Shown: in pieces, positions 32,025-41,512 of the stretch | Layout: each line of letters begins with the position of its first letter | Numbering within the stretch: the stretch's first letter is position 1 | From: Caldifarciminota bacterium | GTDB lineage: Bacteria; Hydrothermota; UBA3072 | Reading direction: 5' to 3' | DNA length: 64,000 bases | NCBI GenBank assembly: GCA_016930175.1 | Contig: JAFGHJ010000027.1 | Coordinates: forward strand, 1-64,000 | Translations under genes and position numbers: made by a program | The notes under the pieces: model-generated | Seen by the model: the letters and a program-made list of their open reading frames with translations, nothing else | Told to the model about the DNA's origin: nothing | Databases searched by the model: none

Positions 32025-33143
32025 TTGCAAGATTTAACTGTAGCTTTTAAAGAAAAAAATCTGAAAGAAGAAATGGATAAATTGGCCGTGGAATTAAGAA
32101 AAGAAGTTTCTATTCCGGGTTTTAGAAAAGGGAAGGTGCCTATTGATATCATAAAGACTCGTTTTAGTGGGCAGTTAAGGGCTGAGAGTCTGCAAAAATT
32201 AATCCAGGATAAAATGGTTGATATTATTAGTGAATATGAACCTTTTATTTATGGACCTCCGGTAATTAAGAATTTAGATGAAGGTAAGGAAGAAGTTCGT
32301 TTAGAGGTTTCTCTTGATGTTCCGCCGAAGATAGATTTGGATTTATCTTCTATTAAAATAGATGAGAAAGAAAAAGAAAAAGATGAAATCAGTGTTAAAG
32401 AAGAGTTAGAGAAATTAAGGGAGATAAACAGTGAATTAAAATCAGTAAATAGAGAAATAAGAAAAGGAGACACTGTTTTCATAGATATTAAAAAAGGAAC
32501 AGAAATAATCCATAATTACTCCTGGGAAGTTGGGGAAGATAAATTTTCCAAAGAGCTTTTTGGTTTAAGCGCTGACGAAAAAAAGGAAATTGAAGTCGAG
32601 CTACCTGTAAATTTTCCCCTAAAAAACATAAAAGGTATAGGAAAAAAAGTAAAGGTTAGTATAGTTGAGATTAAAGAAAAAGTTAAGCCTTTTTTAGATG
32701 ATGAATTTGCAAGGGATCTGGGTTTTAGCGACCTTGACGATTTAAAGAAAAACCTTAAAAAAAGTATTGAGGAAGAAAGAAAAAAAGGTAAGAAAGATGT
32801 TTTGATAGACAAGATTCTAACAAAAGCTCTCGACCTGGCAGGAGATTTTCCGGTAAGCCCTACACTTGTTAAATTGGTTGATAGTCAAGGTTTAAATGAT
32901 GCGGAAGCCAATAAGAGTGCAAGGAAGGCCGCTCTTCTTGATGCGATAGCGCTTAAAGAGAAAATGATAATAGCAGAAGAGGAACTCGACAAATGGCTGG
33001 AAAAAATAGCTGAATCGGAGGAGGAAGGATTTGAAAATCTGAGAGAAGAAGATGCTATTCGTTTTGTAAAACAGTCGATTTTGAGAGAAAAAACTTTGGA
33101 CTTCTTGGTTAATAAAGCAAGAAAGGAGGATTCAAGTGAATGA
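32025..33143 (+). CDS. tig: Trigger factor (ribosome-associated chaperone)
   Basis: Binds at the ribosome exit tunnel and shields nascent chains. The ribosome-binding signature [11 protein letters not shown] is at about residues 29-39. The middle region (about 140-215) stands in for the FKBP-type prolyl isomerase domain but is divergent, and the C-terminal half is helical and very Lys/Glu-rich. At 372 residues it is shorter than the 430 of E. coli. TTG start with GAGAGG upstream. tig overlaps clpP by 8 bases and lies 37 bases after tRNA-Leu. The tig-clpP-clpX order is the common bacterial one, which supports the call. Confidence 0.92.
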   Translation: MQDLTVAFKEKNLKEEMDKLAVELRKEVSIPGFRKGKVPIDIIKTRFSGQLRAESLQKLIQDKMVDIISEYEPFIYGPPVIKNLDEGKEEVRLEVSLDVPPKIDLDLSSIKIDEKEKEKDEISVKEELEKLREINSELKSVNREIRKGDTVFIDIKKGTEIIHNYSWEVGEDKFSKELFGLSADEKKEIEVELPVNFPLKNIKGIGKKVKVSIVEIKEKVKPFLDDEFARDLGFSDLDDLKKNLKKSIEEERKKGKKDVLIDKILTKALDLAGDFPVSPTLVKLVDSQGLNDAEANKSARKAALLDAIALKEKMIIAEEELDKWLEKIAESEEEGFENLREEDAIRFVKQSILREKTLDFLVNKARKEDSSE

Positions 33144-33753
33144 TCAGTTAACGATACCTTATGTCATCGAAAAAACAGCTCATGGCGAAAGGGCTTATGA
33201 TATTTATTCTCGACTATTAAAGGATAGAATAATCTTTATAGGATCGGAAATAGATCAAGCTACATCAAATAGTGTAATTGCTCAATTGTTGTTTCTTGAG
33301 GCTAAAGCTCCTGATAAGGAAATTCAGATTTACATAAATAGCCTTGGTGGAAGTGTTTCCGATGGTCTTGCAATTTATGATACGATGCAGTATATACGTC
33401 CTCCGATATCCACAATATCTGTAGGAATATCGGCTTCTATTGCTGCTATAATACTGACTGCCGGGACAAAGAAAAAGCGGTACGCACTTCCTAATTCCAG
33501 AATTCTTCTCCACCAGCCTTCAGGAGGTGTTAGAGGTGTAGCTTCAGATATAGAAATCCATGCAGATGAAATTATAAAAATCAGAGAAAGACTTAATAAT
33601 ATTCTTTCTGAGCATACTAATCAACCGTTGAAGAAGATTAAGGCCGATACAGACAGAGATTTCTGGATGTCTGCGCAACAAGCACTCGAGTATGGCCTTA
33701 TTGATGAAGTAATTAAGACAAGACAGGAAATACTTAATGAGGAAAAAGTTTAA
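33136..33753 (+). CDS. clpP: ATP-dependent Clp protease proteolytic subunit
   Basis: Serine peptidase forming the double-heptamer chamber that degrades unfolded substrates delivered by ClpX. The catalytic triad is in place: S101 in ISASIAA, H126 in LLHQPSGG, D175 in [23 protein letters not shown] (68-83) is the conserved handle region. At 205 residues it has full length. The GTG start has AAGGAGGA 5 bases upstream and lies inside the end of tig. clpX overlaps its last 17 bases. Confidence 0.97.
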   Translation: MNDQLTIPYVIEKTAHGERAYDIYSRLLKDRIIFIGSEIDQATSNSVIAQLLFLEAKAPDKEIQIYINSLGGSVSDGLAIYDTMQYIRPPISTISVGISASIAAIILTAGTKKKRYALPNSRILLHQPSGGVRGVASDIEIHADEIIKIRERLNNILSEHTNQPLKKIKADTDRDFWMSAQQALEYGLIDEVIKTRQEILNEEKV

Positions 33754-34969
33754 AGACGCCTTTTGTTCGTTCTGTGGGCGGGCTCATTCAGAGACTTCCC
33801 GTCTCATAGCCGGAAAAAACGACACATATATATGTGAAGATTGTGTAGAACTTTTTTCTGATTTTTTACAGGAAGAGACCAAAGAATTACCCAAGCGTTT
33901 TGATTTTGATATACCAACACCTGTTGAAATAAAGAAACATCTTGACGGATACGTTATCGGACAGGAAAAAGCCAAAAAGATCCTTTCTGTAGCCGTATAT
34001 AACCACTATAAGAAGGTTAAATACAAGCCGAAAGAAATAGAAGTAGATAAGTCAAATATCCTTCTTATTGGTCCGACTGGAGTTGGTAAAACTCTTCTTG
34101 TTCAAACACTTGCGAAATTTTTAGAGCTTCCTCTTGCTCTTTCAGATGCTACCTCTCTAACCGAAGCAGGTTACGTGGGAGAAGATGTTGAAAATGTTCT
34201 GGTTCGACTGCTCCAGGCGGCAGATTATGATGTTGAATTGGCTGAGAAAGGCATAGTTTATATAGATGAGTTGGATAAAATAGGAAGGAAATCTGAAAAC
34301 CCTTCCATTACGAGAGATGTATCAGGGGAAGGCGTGCAGCAAGCCTTACTCAAGATAATAGAGGGTTCTTTAGTCAATGTACCACCTCAAGGCGGCAGAA
34401 AACACCCTGAGCAGGAATTTATTAGCTTAAATACTAAAAATATACTTTTTATTGCCGGCGGCACTTTTGATGGTCTTCAAAATATAATTAAAAGCAGATT
34501 ACAATGTAACTCTCTAGGTTTTAATACTTCTTTTGATAAGAGAGAAATAAAAGACTCCGAAAATATACTGGAACTGATTGAACCGCACGATCTTATGCAC
34601 TATGGTTTAATACCGGAAATAGTGGGAAGATTTCCTGTAATCACTACATTGAACAAACTGTCTATTTCCGATCTAACTGACATTTTATGTAAGCCGAATA
34701 ATGCCCTGGTTAAACAATACAAGCAGCTGCTGAATTGGGACGGAATTGAGTTGACTTTTACTCGTCCGGCTCTAAATGAGATTTCAAGAAGAGCGTCGAG
34801 CATGAAGACGGGAGCTAGGGCATTGCGAGGAATAATCGAAGGATTGATGCTTGATTTAATGTTTGATCTGCCCCAGATGAGAAATATCGAGGGCTGCCGA
34901 ATCACAAAAACAGCAATTACGAAAGGTACTCCGCCTCAGATAATTTATAAAAAGAAAAAGGCTCAATGA
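33737..34969 (+). CDS. clpX: ATP-dependent Clp protease ATPase subunit ClpX
   Basis: AAA+ unfoldase partner of ClpP. The N-terminal zinc-binding domain has C10, C13, C33 and C36. Walker A GPTGVGKT at 112-119, Walker B and sensor region [13 protein letters not shown] near 172-184, and the [14 protein letters not shown]-type pore/second-helix segment follow. At 410 residues it has full length. One sequence feature stands out: the stretch after the Walker B motif retains [15 protein letters not shown], as in other ClpX. It overlaps clpP by 17 bases. trkH begins 40 bases after its stop. Confidence 0.97.
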   Translation: MRKKFKDAFCSFCGRAHSETSRLIAGKNDTYICEDCVELFSDFLQEETKELPKRFDFDIPTPVEIKKHLDGYVIGQEKAKKILSVAVYNHYKKVKYKPKEIEVDKSNILLIGPTGVGKTLLVQTLAKFLELPLALSDATSLTEAGYVGEDVENVLVRLLQAADYDVELAEKGIVYIDELDKIGRKSENPSITRDVSGEGVQQALLKIIEGSLVNVPPQGGRKHPEQEFISLNTKNILFIAGGTFDGLQNIIKSRLQCNSLGFNTSFDKREIKDSENILELIEPHDLMHYGLIPEIVGRFPVITTLNKLSISDLTDILCKPNNALVKQYKQLLNWDGIELTFTRPALNEISRRASSMKTGARALRGIIEGLMLDLMFDLPQMRNIEGCRITKTAITKGTPPQIIYKKKKAQ

Positions 34970-35009
34970 GGCAGGAGAGTATATTTTAAAAGTAAGCTTT
35001 TCCTTAAAA

Positions 35010-36353
35010 ATGATTAGATGGTCTCCTTTTAGATATATATCTGCCGTTTATATTTTAATAATTCTGTTTGGGGCAGTATTACTAAAACTTCCCTTAGCGA
35101 ATAGAGGTCTTTCTTTTATAGATTCTTTATTTACTTCTACTTCGGCTATATGTGTTACAGGTTTAATCGTTAAGGATACGGCTTTAGATTTTACTTTAGC
35201 CGGAAAAGCCATAATACTTTTTTTAATTCAAACAGGTGGTATGGGATATATGGCTGTGGCAAGTTTATTTATGACCATATTCGCGATTAAACCCGATAAA
35301 CGGCAAAACATTGTTGTCCAGCAGGAATTTGGTCTATTTAGTCGTGATAATACCTTAATGTTTTTAAGGCTGGTGGTACTGACTACATTTATTTTTGAGA
35401 TGTTAGGTTTTATTTTCTTATATCTTGGTTTCAAGGATACTTTCAATGTTAATGAAACAATTGTTCATGCAATATTTCATTCCGTTAGTGCTTTCTGCAA
35501 CGCTGGCTTTAGTTCTTTTTCTGATAATCTCGGCTCTTTTGCAAATAACCCGATTATTGGTTTAACAGCCTCATTTCTTTTTATCATAGGCGGACTTGGT
35601 TTTATAGTTATTATCGATATATTAGAACGTCTGAAGGGAGAAAAAAGATATCTAACAGAGCATTCCAGGATTGTTATTTTTTCGACATTAATACTTATCG
35701 TTCTTGGATTCACGTGTGTTTATGCTCTGGAATACGGAAATATCCTTGCCGGAAAAGAATCGGTGTCGAAATTCATTATTTCGTTTTTTACTGCTGCAAC
35801 GCCCCGGACGGCAGGTTTCTCGCTCATAAATATAAGTGCTTTACTTCCTACAACACTTTTAATTATAGTGTTGCTTATGTTTATAGGTGCTTCTCCGGGG
35901 GGAACCGGTGGCGGAATAAAAACAACTACGTTTGTAATAATCTCAAATTTCTTTACTTCGAGATTAAAAGGTTTGAAGTCGGTAAATATCGAAAAACGTC
36001 GGATTCCAGAAGAGCAGGTAAACAAAGCATTGACACTTTTTCTTATTTCGTTAATATTAATAGTAACCATGATTGGGATTTTAAGCTTTACGGAAAGGAA
36101 TATAGTTAACAAAATTGGAATACTGCCGATAATTTTTGAGGAGGTTTCCGCTTTTGGAACTGTTGGATTATCTATGGGGTCGTCTGTACAACCGGTAGTG
36201 TCGCTTTCGCATGATTTTACGTTTATAGGTAAATTGATAATAATAATAACCATGCTGGCAGGAAGAATTGGACCTCTCACTCTTGTAGCGACGGTTTTAA
36301 AGAAAAAAAGTGAGAGTTTCCAATATCCTCTTGCGAAGGTACAAATAGGATGA
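35010..36353 (+). CDS. Potassium uptake channel subunit TrkH/KtrB
   Basis: 447-residue membrane protein of the TrkH/KtrB superfamily, four fused channel-like repeats, moving K+ (with H+ or Na+). Each repeat shows a filter Gly region: TSAICVTGLIV (about 46-56), SAFCNAGFSSFS, AATPRTAGFSLI and VSAFGTVGLSMG. About eight to ten hydrophobic segments. Length is nearer KtrB (about 450) than TrkH (about 480). The start lacks a strong ribosome site. It overlaps the regulatory subunit gene by 4 bases (ATGA). The histidine kinase and response regulator that follow may sense potassium or turgor; that is inference from order. Confidence 0.92.
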   Translation: MIRWSPFRYISAVYILIILFGAVLLKLPLANRGLSFIDSLFTSTSAICVTGLIVKDTALDFTLAGKAIILFLIQTGGMGYMAVASLFMTIFAIKPDKRQNIVVQQEFGLFSRDNTLMFLRLVVLTTFIFEMLGFIFLYLGFKDTFNVNETIVHAIFHSVSAFCNAGFSSFSDNLGSFANNPIIGLTASFLFIIGGLGFIVIIDILERLKGEKRYLTEHSRIVIFSTLILIVLGFTCVYALEYGNILAGKESVSKFIISFFTAATPRTAGFSLINISALLPTTLLIIVLLMFIGASPGGTGGGIKTTTFVIISNFFTSRLKGLKSVNIEKRRIPEEQVNKALTLFLISLILIVTMIGILSFTERNIVNKIGILPIIFEEVSAFGTVGLSMGSSVQPVVSLSHDFTFIGKLIIIITMLAGRIGPLTLVATVLKKKSESFQYPLAKVQIG

Positions 36354-37078
36354 TTGGAAAAACAGAAAAGAGACAATATTTTGTAGTCGTAGGCCTTGGA
36401 ACTTTTGGGTTAACGGTTGCCTCCGAGCTGCTTAAGAGAGGCTGTCAGGTTACCGCTATTGATAAAGACGAGAAAAAAGTCGAATTAGCCTCTGAATTTG
36501 CTATAGATGTGATAATTGCCGATGGAAGAGATAAAAAGCCATTAGAGGAAGCAGGAGTGTCATCTGCGGATGCCGCGGTGGTATCAATAGGAGAAGACCT
36601 TGAAGCTTCTTTTCTGGTGACTCTCCATCTGAAAGAGCTCGGAATAGATTGGATTGTAACTAAAGCTTCTTCTCCGTCTCAAGGAGAAATTCTTGAAAAA
36701 ATAGGCGCCGACAGGATAATTTATCCGGAGGAAGAAATGGCGAAGAAACTTGCCGACCAACTTCTTAACCCCTCTATAATAAATTATCTTCAATTGAACG
36801 ATAAAGTCGGGATAATGGAATCGGAAACACCCGATCCTTTTATCGGGAAAACACCAAAAGGTCTTTCTCTCCGAAATAAATATGGATTGAATTTGATTGC
36901 AATAAAAAGAAAAGTCAAAAGAAAAAATGCCGATGAAGTTGTCGAAGACTTGATAGTGGTTCCCTCTTCAGATGAAAAAATAGAAGAAGGAGACACGTTA
37001 CTTGTTATAGGCGATCATAAATCTCTGGAGAAATTCAAAAGAATGCAGCGTACAATAAACGAGCAGGATGAAGATTAA
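36350..37078 (+). CDS. Potassium uptake regulatory subunit TrkA/KtrA (RCK)
   Basis: 242 residues: RCK_N NAD-binding domain with VVGLGTFGLTVASELL (about 8-23), AIDKDEKKVE, and DAAVVSIGEDLEAS; then an RCK_C domain (about 140-235) ending in DTLLVIGDHKSLEKF. One RCK_N/RCK_C unit is the KtrA form; TrkA of E. coli has two. Cytosolic ring that gates the TrkH/KtrB channel in response to nucleotides. It overlaps trkH by 4 bases and the kinase gene by 11 bases. Confidence 0.92.
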   Translation: MIGKTEKRQYFVVVGLGTFGLTVASELLKRGCQVTAIDKDEKKVELASEFAIDVIIADGRDKKPLEEAGVSSADAAVVSIGEDLEASFLVTLHLKELGIDWIVTKASSPSQGEILEKIGADRIIYPEEEMAKKLADQLLNPSIINYLQLNDKVGIMESETPDPFIGKTPKGLSLRNKYGLNLIAIKRKVKRKNADEVVEDLIVVPSSDEKIEEGDTLLVIGDHKSLEKFKRMQRTINEQDED

Positions 37079-38075
37079 AGACTTTAACATAGCTAAGCTG
37101 CTTGAATCTTTACCCACAGGATTGATTCTGATTGATCAAAATAAGATAATAATTGAAGCTAATCCAGAAGCTAAAAAGCTTCTTGGTAGAAAAATCGAAT
37201 CTAAAAATATTGAAAGCGTTTGTAAGAATTTGGAAGAAAACTTGTTCGATGATATCCTCAGCGGAAAACATATCGAGAGGAGCGTATTTGAGTCGGGAGA
37301 CTTATTAATAGGATTTAGCGCTTCGCCTGTTTATGGTAATAATGGTAATGTGGTTGGCTCTTCGATAATTTTAAGAGACATAACTGAAATTAGAGAAATG
37401 GAAGAGGAGCTCAGAAAAAAAGATCGTCTTGCTGCTCTCGGGGAGATGGTAGCGGGATTAGCTCATGAAATTAGAAACCCGCTTGCTTCAATCAAAGCGG
37501 GCATTGAATCATTATCTTTCAATGGGTCGGAAAACACAAACAATTATAAATTTCAGTCGATTGTACTGCATGAAATAACACGTCTTGAAAGGATAGTAAA
37601 TGATATGACAGTATATGCGTCAGATAGAGATCTTGTGAAAACTAAGGTAAATTTGAAAAGTCTGGTTGGTGAAACGCTGTTGATGTTCAGTCATGAAATA
37701 GCGGAAAAAAACATCCAGGTTAAAAAAAACTTAAAAGGAAATCTCGTGTGCTACGTGGATAGGGACAAAATTGTAACGGTTTTGAATAATTTGTTTCTTA
37801 ATGCAATGGAATCTATAGGAGAGAACGGCTGTATTGAGTTAAATATCAGAAGGGGTAAAAAGAATATGATAATTCAGGTCAAAGACGATGGAGGGGGTAT
37901 ACCTCCGGATATTATCCCTAAAGTTTTTATCCCGTTTTTTACTACAAAAAGTAAAGGCACGGGTTTAGGTTTGTCAATAGTTCACCGGATTATTCAAAAT
38001 CACAATGGAACTATAAAGGCTACCAATGAAGGAAAGGGGGCTTGTTTTACTATAGCTTTACCAAAGGAAAAATAG
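37068..38075 (+). CDS. PAS-domain histidine kinase (NtrB-like, cytosolic)
   Basis: 335 residues without membrane helices. PAS domain (about 10-110: LPTGLILIDQNKIIIEANPE and a GSSIILRDITEIREMEEELR linker), HisKA with phospho-acceptor H133 in AHEIRNPLASIKAG, and a HATPase domain with N-box LNNLFLNAMESIG, G1 DDGGGIPP and G2 KGTGLGLSIV. Most like NtrB/AtoS-type kinases. It overlaps trkA by 11 bases and is followed directly by its probable partner response regulator. The signal is unknown; the neighbours suggest potassium or energy state. Confidence 0.9.
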   Translation: MKIKDFNIAKLLESLPTGLILIDQNKIIIEANPEAKKLLGRKIESKNIESVCKNLEENLFDDILSGKHIERSVFESGDLLIGFSASPVYGNNGNVVGSSIILRDITEIREMEEELRKKDRLAALGEMVAGLAHEIRNPLASIKAGIESLSFNGSENTNNYKFQSIVLHEITRLERIVNDMTVYASDRDLVKTKVNLKSLVGETLLMFSHEIAEKNIQVKKNLKGNLVCYVDRDKIVTVLNNLFLNAMESIGENGCIELNIRRGKKNMIIQVKDDGGGIPPDIIPKVFIPFFTTKSKGTGLGLSIVHRIIQNHNGTIKATNEGKGACFTIALPKEK

Positions 38076-38076
38076 A

Positions 38077-39495
38077 ATGGCTGAAAAAATACTAATAGTG
38101 GATGATGAGAAAAATTTAGTGGAAGTTATAGAAGCTATACTTACCGAATTAAATGACGAAGGAGAAAACTCTTATGAAGTCAAAAAAGCTTATAATGCTA
38201 GTGATGCTATAAGTATAGCGATGGATTTCAAACCGGATGTTGTACTTCTTGATCTCCGATTGCCCGATAAACCTGGCACTGAAGTTTTGAGTACTTTGAA
38301 GGAATACGATAAAGAAGTCCAAGTAATAATGATGACAGCGCATGCTTCTATTGAAACAGCAGTCAGGTCTGTTAGAGAAGAAGCTTATGATTATATCCAG
38401 AAACCTTTACCCTCAAGAGGACATTTGCATACCCTTGTGAAGAATGCGCTGGATAGAAGGCATTTACTTTTAGAAAAAAAGAAATTATTAATGGAAATAT
38501 CAGACGCCAACATGGCATTGGAGGAAGCGAACTTGGAACTCCAGGAAGCAAAATCACAGGTTGACGAAAAGTTAAAGGAAAAAATTAAAGAATTATCTTT
38601 ACTGAATCAATTTTCGCAGGATCTTTTAAACTGCAATGATCTTGCTACTCTAATTGAGGAAATTCCGGAAGATGTTATGAAACTTACTTCTTCAGGTGGA
38701 GTAATATTAATTTTGAAAGGGTCAAGCAATGAAGAGTTTAGCGTTCATTCAAAAAAGGGAGATGTCGATTTATCTGTGGGAGATAAGATAGAAATAGGAA
38801 AAGAACCTTTTGGTCTCGTGAACAATAAAGGACCTTGGGAAAAAGATGAATACATTTGTTCACCGTTAACTTATATGGAAGATACTTTGGGTTTGCTCGC
38901 AATAAAAAAAGCAGGAAGTCAAATATCTCAGGATCTTATTCAAACTATAACAAGCAATCTTTCGATGCGTTTGTATAACGGCATGCTGAACGATACCTTA
39001 AAAGCCAGTTATATTGAAGCTGTTCTTTCTTTTGTAAAGTTTGAAGAATCTGTAGATCCTGAAATAAAGGCGCACAGTGAAAGAGTAAGTAAACTTTCCG
39101 TGGAAATTGCAGGCAAATTGAATATTTCTAAAGCGGAGACGAATAATATTAGATTTGCAGCCCTTCTCCATGACTTAGGGAAAGTGGGAAAAGGAGAAAT
39201 AAGCTCTGAATTATTGAGCGCTGAGATAATTAGCCCTTTAAGATTTTTAAAAAAGAGCAGGAATATACTTGAACATCTTTCTGAAAATTATGATGGTTCG
39301 GGGAAGCCGGATGGCCAAAAAGGAGATTCCATTCCGGTTGGGTCCAGAATCGTTCGTCTTTCAAACGAATTTGATGAACTAATTTTAAAAGGTGATAATA
39401 AAAAAGAAGTATTGAAGAAAATAGATGAAAAAGCTGGATCAATTTATGATCCGGGAGTTGTAAAGACTTTAAAAGAAGTTCTTAAATCTAAATAA
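38077..39495 (+). CDS. Response regulator with coiled coil, GAF-like region and degenerate HD-GYP domain
   Basis: 472 residues. Receiver domain 1-125 with D59 as phospho-acceptor (VVLLDLRLPD). Coiled coil about 130-175 (many Glu/Leu/Lys). A region about 185-320 resembles GAF folds. C-terminal HD domain has HSERVSKLSVEI and HDLGKVG, but the GYP part reads YDGSGKPDG and the usual HPE/HHE motifs are altered (EHLSEN). The metal-binding HD pair remains, so activity is uncertain; cyclic-di-GMP phosphodiesterase function may be lost or changed. It lies one base after the kinase gene and shares a base with the next gene. Confidence 0.82.
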   Translation: MAEKILIVDDEKNLVEVIEAILTELNDEGENSYEVKKAYNASDAISIAMDFKPDVVLLDLRLPDKPGTEVLSTLKEYDKEVQVIMMTAHASIETAVRSVREEAYDYIQKPLPSRGHLHTLVKNALDRRHLLLEKKKLLMEISDANMALEEANLELQEAKSQVDEKLKEKIKELSLLNQFSQDLLNCNDLATLIEEIPEDVMKLTSSGGVILILKGSSNEEFSVHSKKGDVDLSVGDKIEIGKEPFGLVNNKGPWEKDEYICSPLTYMEDTLGLLAIKKAGSQISQDLIQTITSNLSMRLYNGMLNDTLKASYIEAVLSFVKFEESVDPEIKAHSERVSKLSVEIAGKLNISKAETNNIRFAALLHDLGKVGKGEISSELLSAEIISPLRFLKKSRNILEHLSENYDGSGKPDGQKGDSIPVGSRIVRLSNEFDELILKGDNKKEVLKKIDEKAGSIYDPGVVKTLKEVLKSK

Positions 39496-40370
39496 TGCTT
39501 AACATCTGTACGGTTGGAGAATACTGGAAAGAAAAATTCGGAGAAAAAGTTTATAGGGTTGGAATAGATGGTGGTTTTACGTGTCCCACACGGGATGGCA
39601 CCAAAGGTACAGGAGGATGTTATTTCTGTGATGAAAAAGGCTCCAGGGGAGTCTATATTATGTCTTCTGATGGAATAGAGAAACAAATCGAAGCGGGAAT
39701 TTGTAAATTGAAAAAGAGAGGTATAAATAAATTTGTATCTTATTTTCAATCTTATACCGGTACTTATGCACCGGTTGATGTTTTGAGAAAAAAATATTAT
39801 ACGGCACTTTTACATCCCGATGTAGTTGGTATTTCTGTATCTACGAGACCTGATTGCATTAACAAAGAAAGTATTGGTCTCTTGAATGAGATCGCAAAAG
39901 AATATTACACAATTGTTGAATTAGGAATACAATCGGTACATCAAAAATCGCTTGACCTGGCTGGCAGAAAACATACAGTTAGGGATAGCAAAGAAGCTGT
40001 TGGTATGTTGAAAAAGAGCAGAAAGATAGAGGTTGTTGCTCATGTTATTTTAGGGCTACCCGGTGAAACCGAAGACGATATGATTGAAACAGCCAGAGTC
40101 CTTTCGAAATGGGGTGTAAATGGAGTGAAACTGCATCATTTATATATTGTAGAGGGAACCCCATTCTCAAAGAGATTTTTGAAAGGCGATATTAAAGTTT
40201 ATGAAAACCCGGAAGATTATGCTGGAATTGCAAAAGAATTCATTAGCAACCTTTCAGATAGTATAATTATACATCGTTTTTCCGGATACGCGAATGGAGA
40301 AAGACTGATAGCGCCCGAGTGGACCCGGGACCGTCATATTGCAAGAGATCTTATACTTGAAATGTTCTAA
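39495..40370 (+). CDS. Radical SAM protein of the YhcC family (TIGR01212)
   Basis: 291 residues. The cluster motif has the family-specific spacing C30-x11-C42-x2-C45 (TCPTRDGTKGTGGCYFC) instead of the standard Cx3Cx2C, which identifies the YhcC/TIGR01212 group. Later blocks ELGIQSVHQKSLDLAGR and HVILGLPGETEDDM are typical radical SAM partial-barrel elements. The substrate is unknown. The ATG overlaps the stop of the response regulator gene by one base, so it belongs to the same operon. No functional link to potassium is evident. Confidence 0.88.
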   Translation: MLNICTVGEYWKEKFGEKVYRVGIDGGFTCPTRDGTKGTGGCYFCDEKGSRGVYIMSSDGIEKQIEAGICKLKKRGINKFVSYFQSYTGTYAPVDVLRKKYYTALLHPDVVGISVSTRPDCINKESIGLLNEIAKEYYTIVELGIQSVHQKSLDLAGRKHTVRDSKEAVGMLKKSRKIEVVAHVILGLPGETEDDMIETARVLSKWGVNGVKLHHLYIVEGTPFSKRFLKGDIKVYENPEDYAGIAKEFISNLSDSIIIHRFSGYANGERLIAPEWTRDRHIARDLILEMF

Positions 40371-40433
40371 GAAAGTTAAAACTAAAGACTAGAAATGAAT
40401 AGAGTAAGAAAATTAAGAAAAAAAATATTAATA

Positions 40434-40458
40434 AAAAGTCCACATTTTTGGAACTTTT
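40434..40458 (+). terminator. Possible terminator of the trk/two-component operon
   Basis: AAAAGTCC pairs with GGAACTTTT across one bulged A, loop ACATTTTT. The T-run is short. It lies 64 bases after the radical SAM stop. Confidence 0.4.
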
Positions 40459-40536
40459 ATGTCGAAAAATCCGTATAGTAAGTTATGTTATATATAAAAA
40501 CAAAAATAAATAAAAGCGGTAAGCCGATTTTCTTAC

Positions 40537-40564
40537 TTGACAATAAACTAAACTTTATTACTCT
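40537..40564 (+). promoter_or_regulatory. Candidate promoter of the barrel-accA operon
   Basis: TTGACA (40537-40542), a 16-base spacer, TACTCT (40559-40564). Here a leader with TAGGAGT precedes the ATG at 40595. Confidence 0.55.
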
Positions 40565-40594
40565 CCCATATTGGGAATAAAATAGGAGTAAAAT

Positions 40595-41512
40595 ATGTTA
40601 TTATTGATATTTCTATCGTACTCTTTTAGTGATTTGAAAAATGATATTTCGGATCTATGGGACGGACTAAATCGTATTGGCGGTCCTACTGATTTTGAAA
40701 TTCTTCAATTAGATATGCATGCGAAAACTAATAGTACAGCAGGTAACTGCTGGGAAGGAGGAGTTAATTCTTTATTGTTAAATCCTTCTGAAATTATGCA
40801 TTCATCTGAGGATCTAGATAATAAGTATAACTTCTCTTTTACCTTTAAAAAGATGTTTTTGGATATGAATGCCAATTTTGTAGGTGTTACCAGAAAAAGC
40901 GGTAACAACGCATTTGGGTTTTCTTTTCTTGGTTTTTATTCCGGAGATATGGAACTGCGTGATGAATCTCCCGGTATTCCTATTGGGGATTATTCGGGGG
41001 ATTATCTTATTTTTGGCGCGACCTATGCGAGAAGTTTTGGAAATTTAAGTTTTGGTGGCACATTAAGATCTTTAAAAGCTCGAATTTTTGAAGTCTCTTA
41101 TTCAACTTATTCATTTGATTTGGGAATGAGTCGTAGTTTCAAGGCTTTTAATGACAAAGATTTTAGATTTGATTTATCTTTCATGCATTTGGGTCCTAAA
41201 TTTTTTGATGATGCATTTCGTTTGCCTCTTACCTGGCATGTTGGACTAAAAGGAAGTTTAGAACCTTTATTTCTCGGTTTTTCTATTAATAAACCTTTAA
41301 ACACAAAATTGCAGTACACTATTGGCGGAGAATTAAAAATAAAAGAATACTTTTTCATCCAAGCGGGAACGAAGGTTAATAATCCTTTAGAGAAATATTC
41401 CTTCGGCTGGGGATTACGTAAGGATAACTTAAATTTCAATTATTCTTATGCTCCTACAAATATTGATATTATCGAAGGTTCACATCTTTTTACAATCTCA
41501 ATGGGAATATAA
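40595..41512 (+). CDS. Predicted outer-membrane beta-barrel protein (PorV/PorQ-like), unknown role
   Basis: 305 residues. Short hydrophobic N-terminus (MLLLIFLSYSFS) likely to be a signal peptide. The body has repeated amphipathic strands (GNNAFGFSFLGFYSG, LIFGATYARSFG, FGWGLRKDNLNFNYSYAP) and ends in HLFTISMGI, a barrel-type terminal strand. The layout, a fatty-acid-transporter/PorV-like barrel with an early N-terminal segment followed by antiparallel strands, matches the gene at 45065-45928, so the two may be distant paralogues. Its stop overlaps the accA start (TAATG), so it is co-transcribed with cytosolic genes. Specific function unknown. Confidence 0.6.
   Translation: MLLLIFLSYSFSDLKNDISDLWDGLNRIGGPTDFEILQLDMHAKTNSTAGNCWEGGVNSLLLNPSEIMHSSEDLDNKYNFSFTFKKMFLDMNANFVGVTRKSGNNAFGFSFLGFYSGDMELRDESPGIPIGDYSGDYLIFGATYARSFGNLSFGGTLRSLKARIFEVSYSTYSFDLGMSRSFKAFNDKDFRFDLSFMHLGPKFFDDAFRLPLTWHVGLKGSLEPLFLGFSINKPLNTKLQYTIGGELKIKEYFFIQAGTKVNNPLEKYSFGWGLRKDNLNFNYSYAPTNIDIIEGSHLFTISMGI

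Noticed and set aside
35720-36376. Long minus-strand open frame (218 codons) inside trkH
   Set aside because: Antisense shadow of a membrane protein gene; no ribosome site and no recognisable family.
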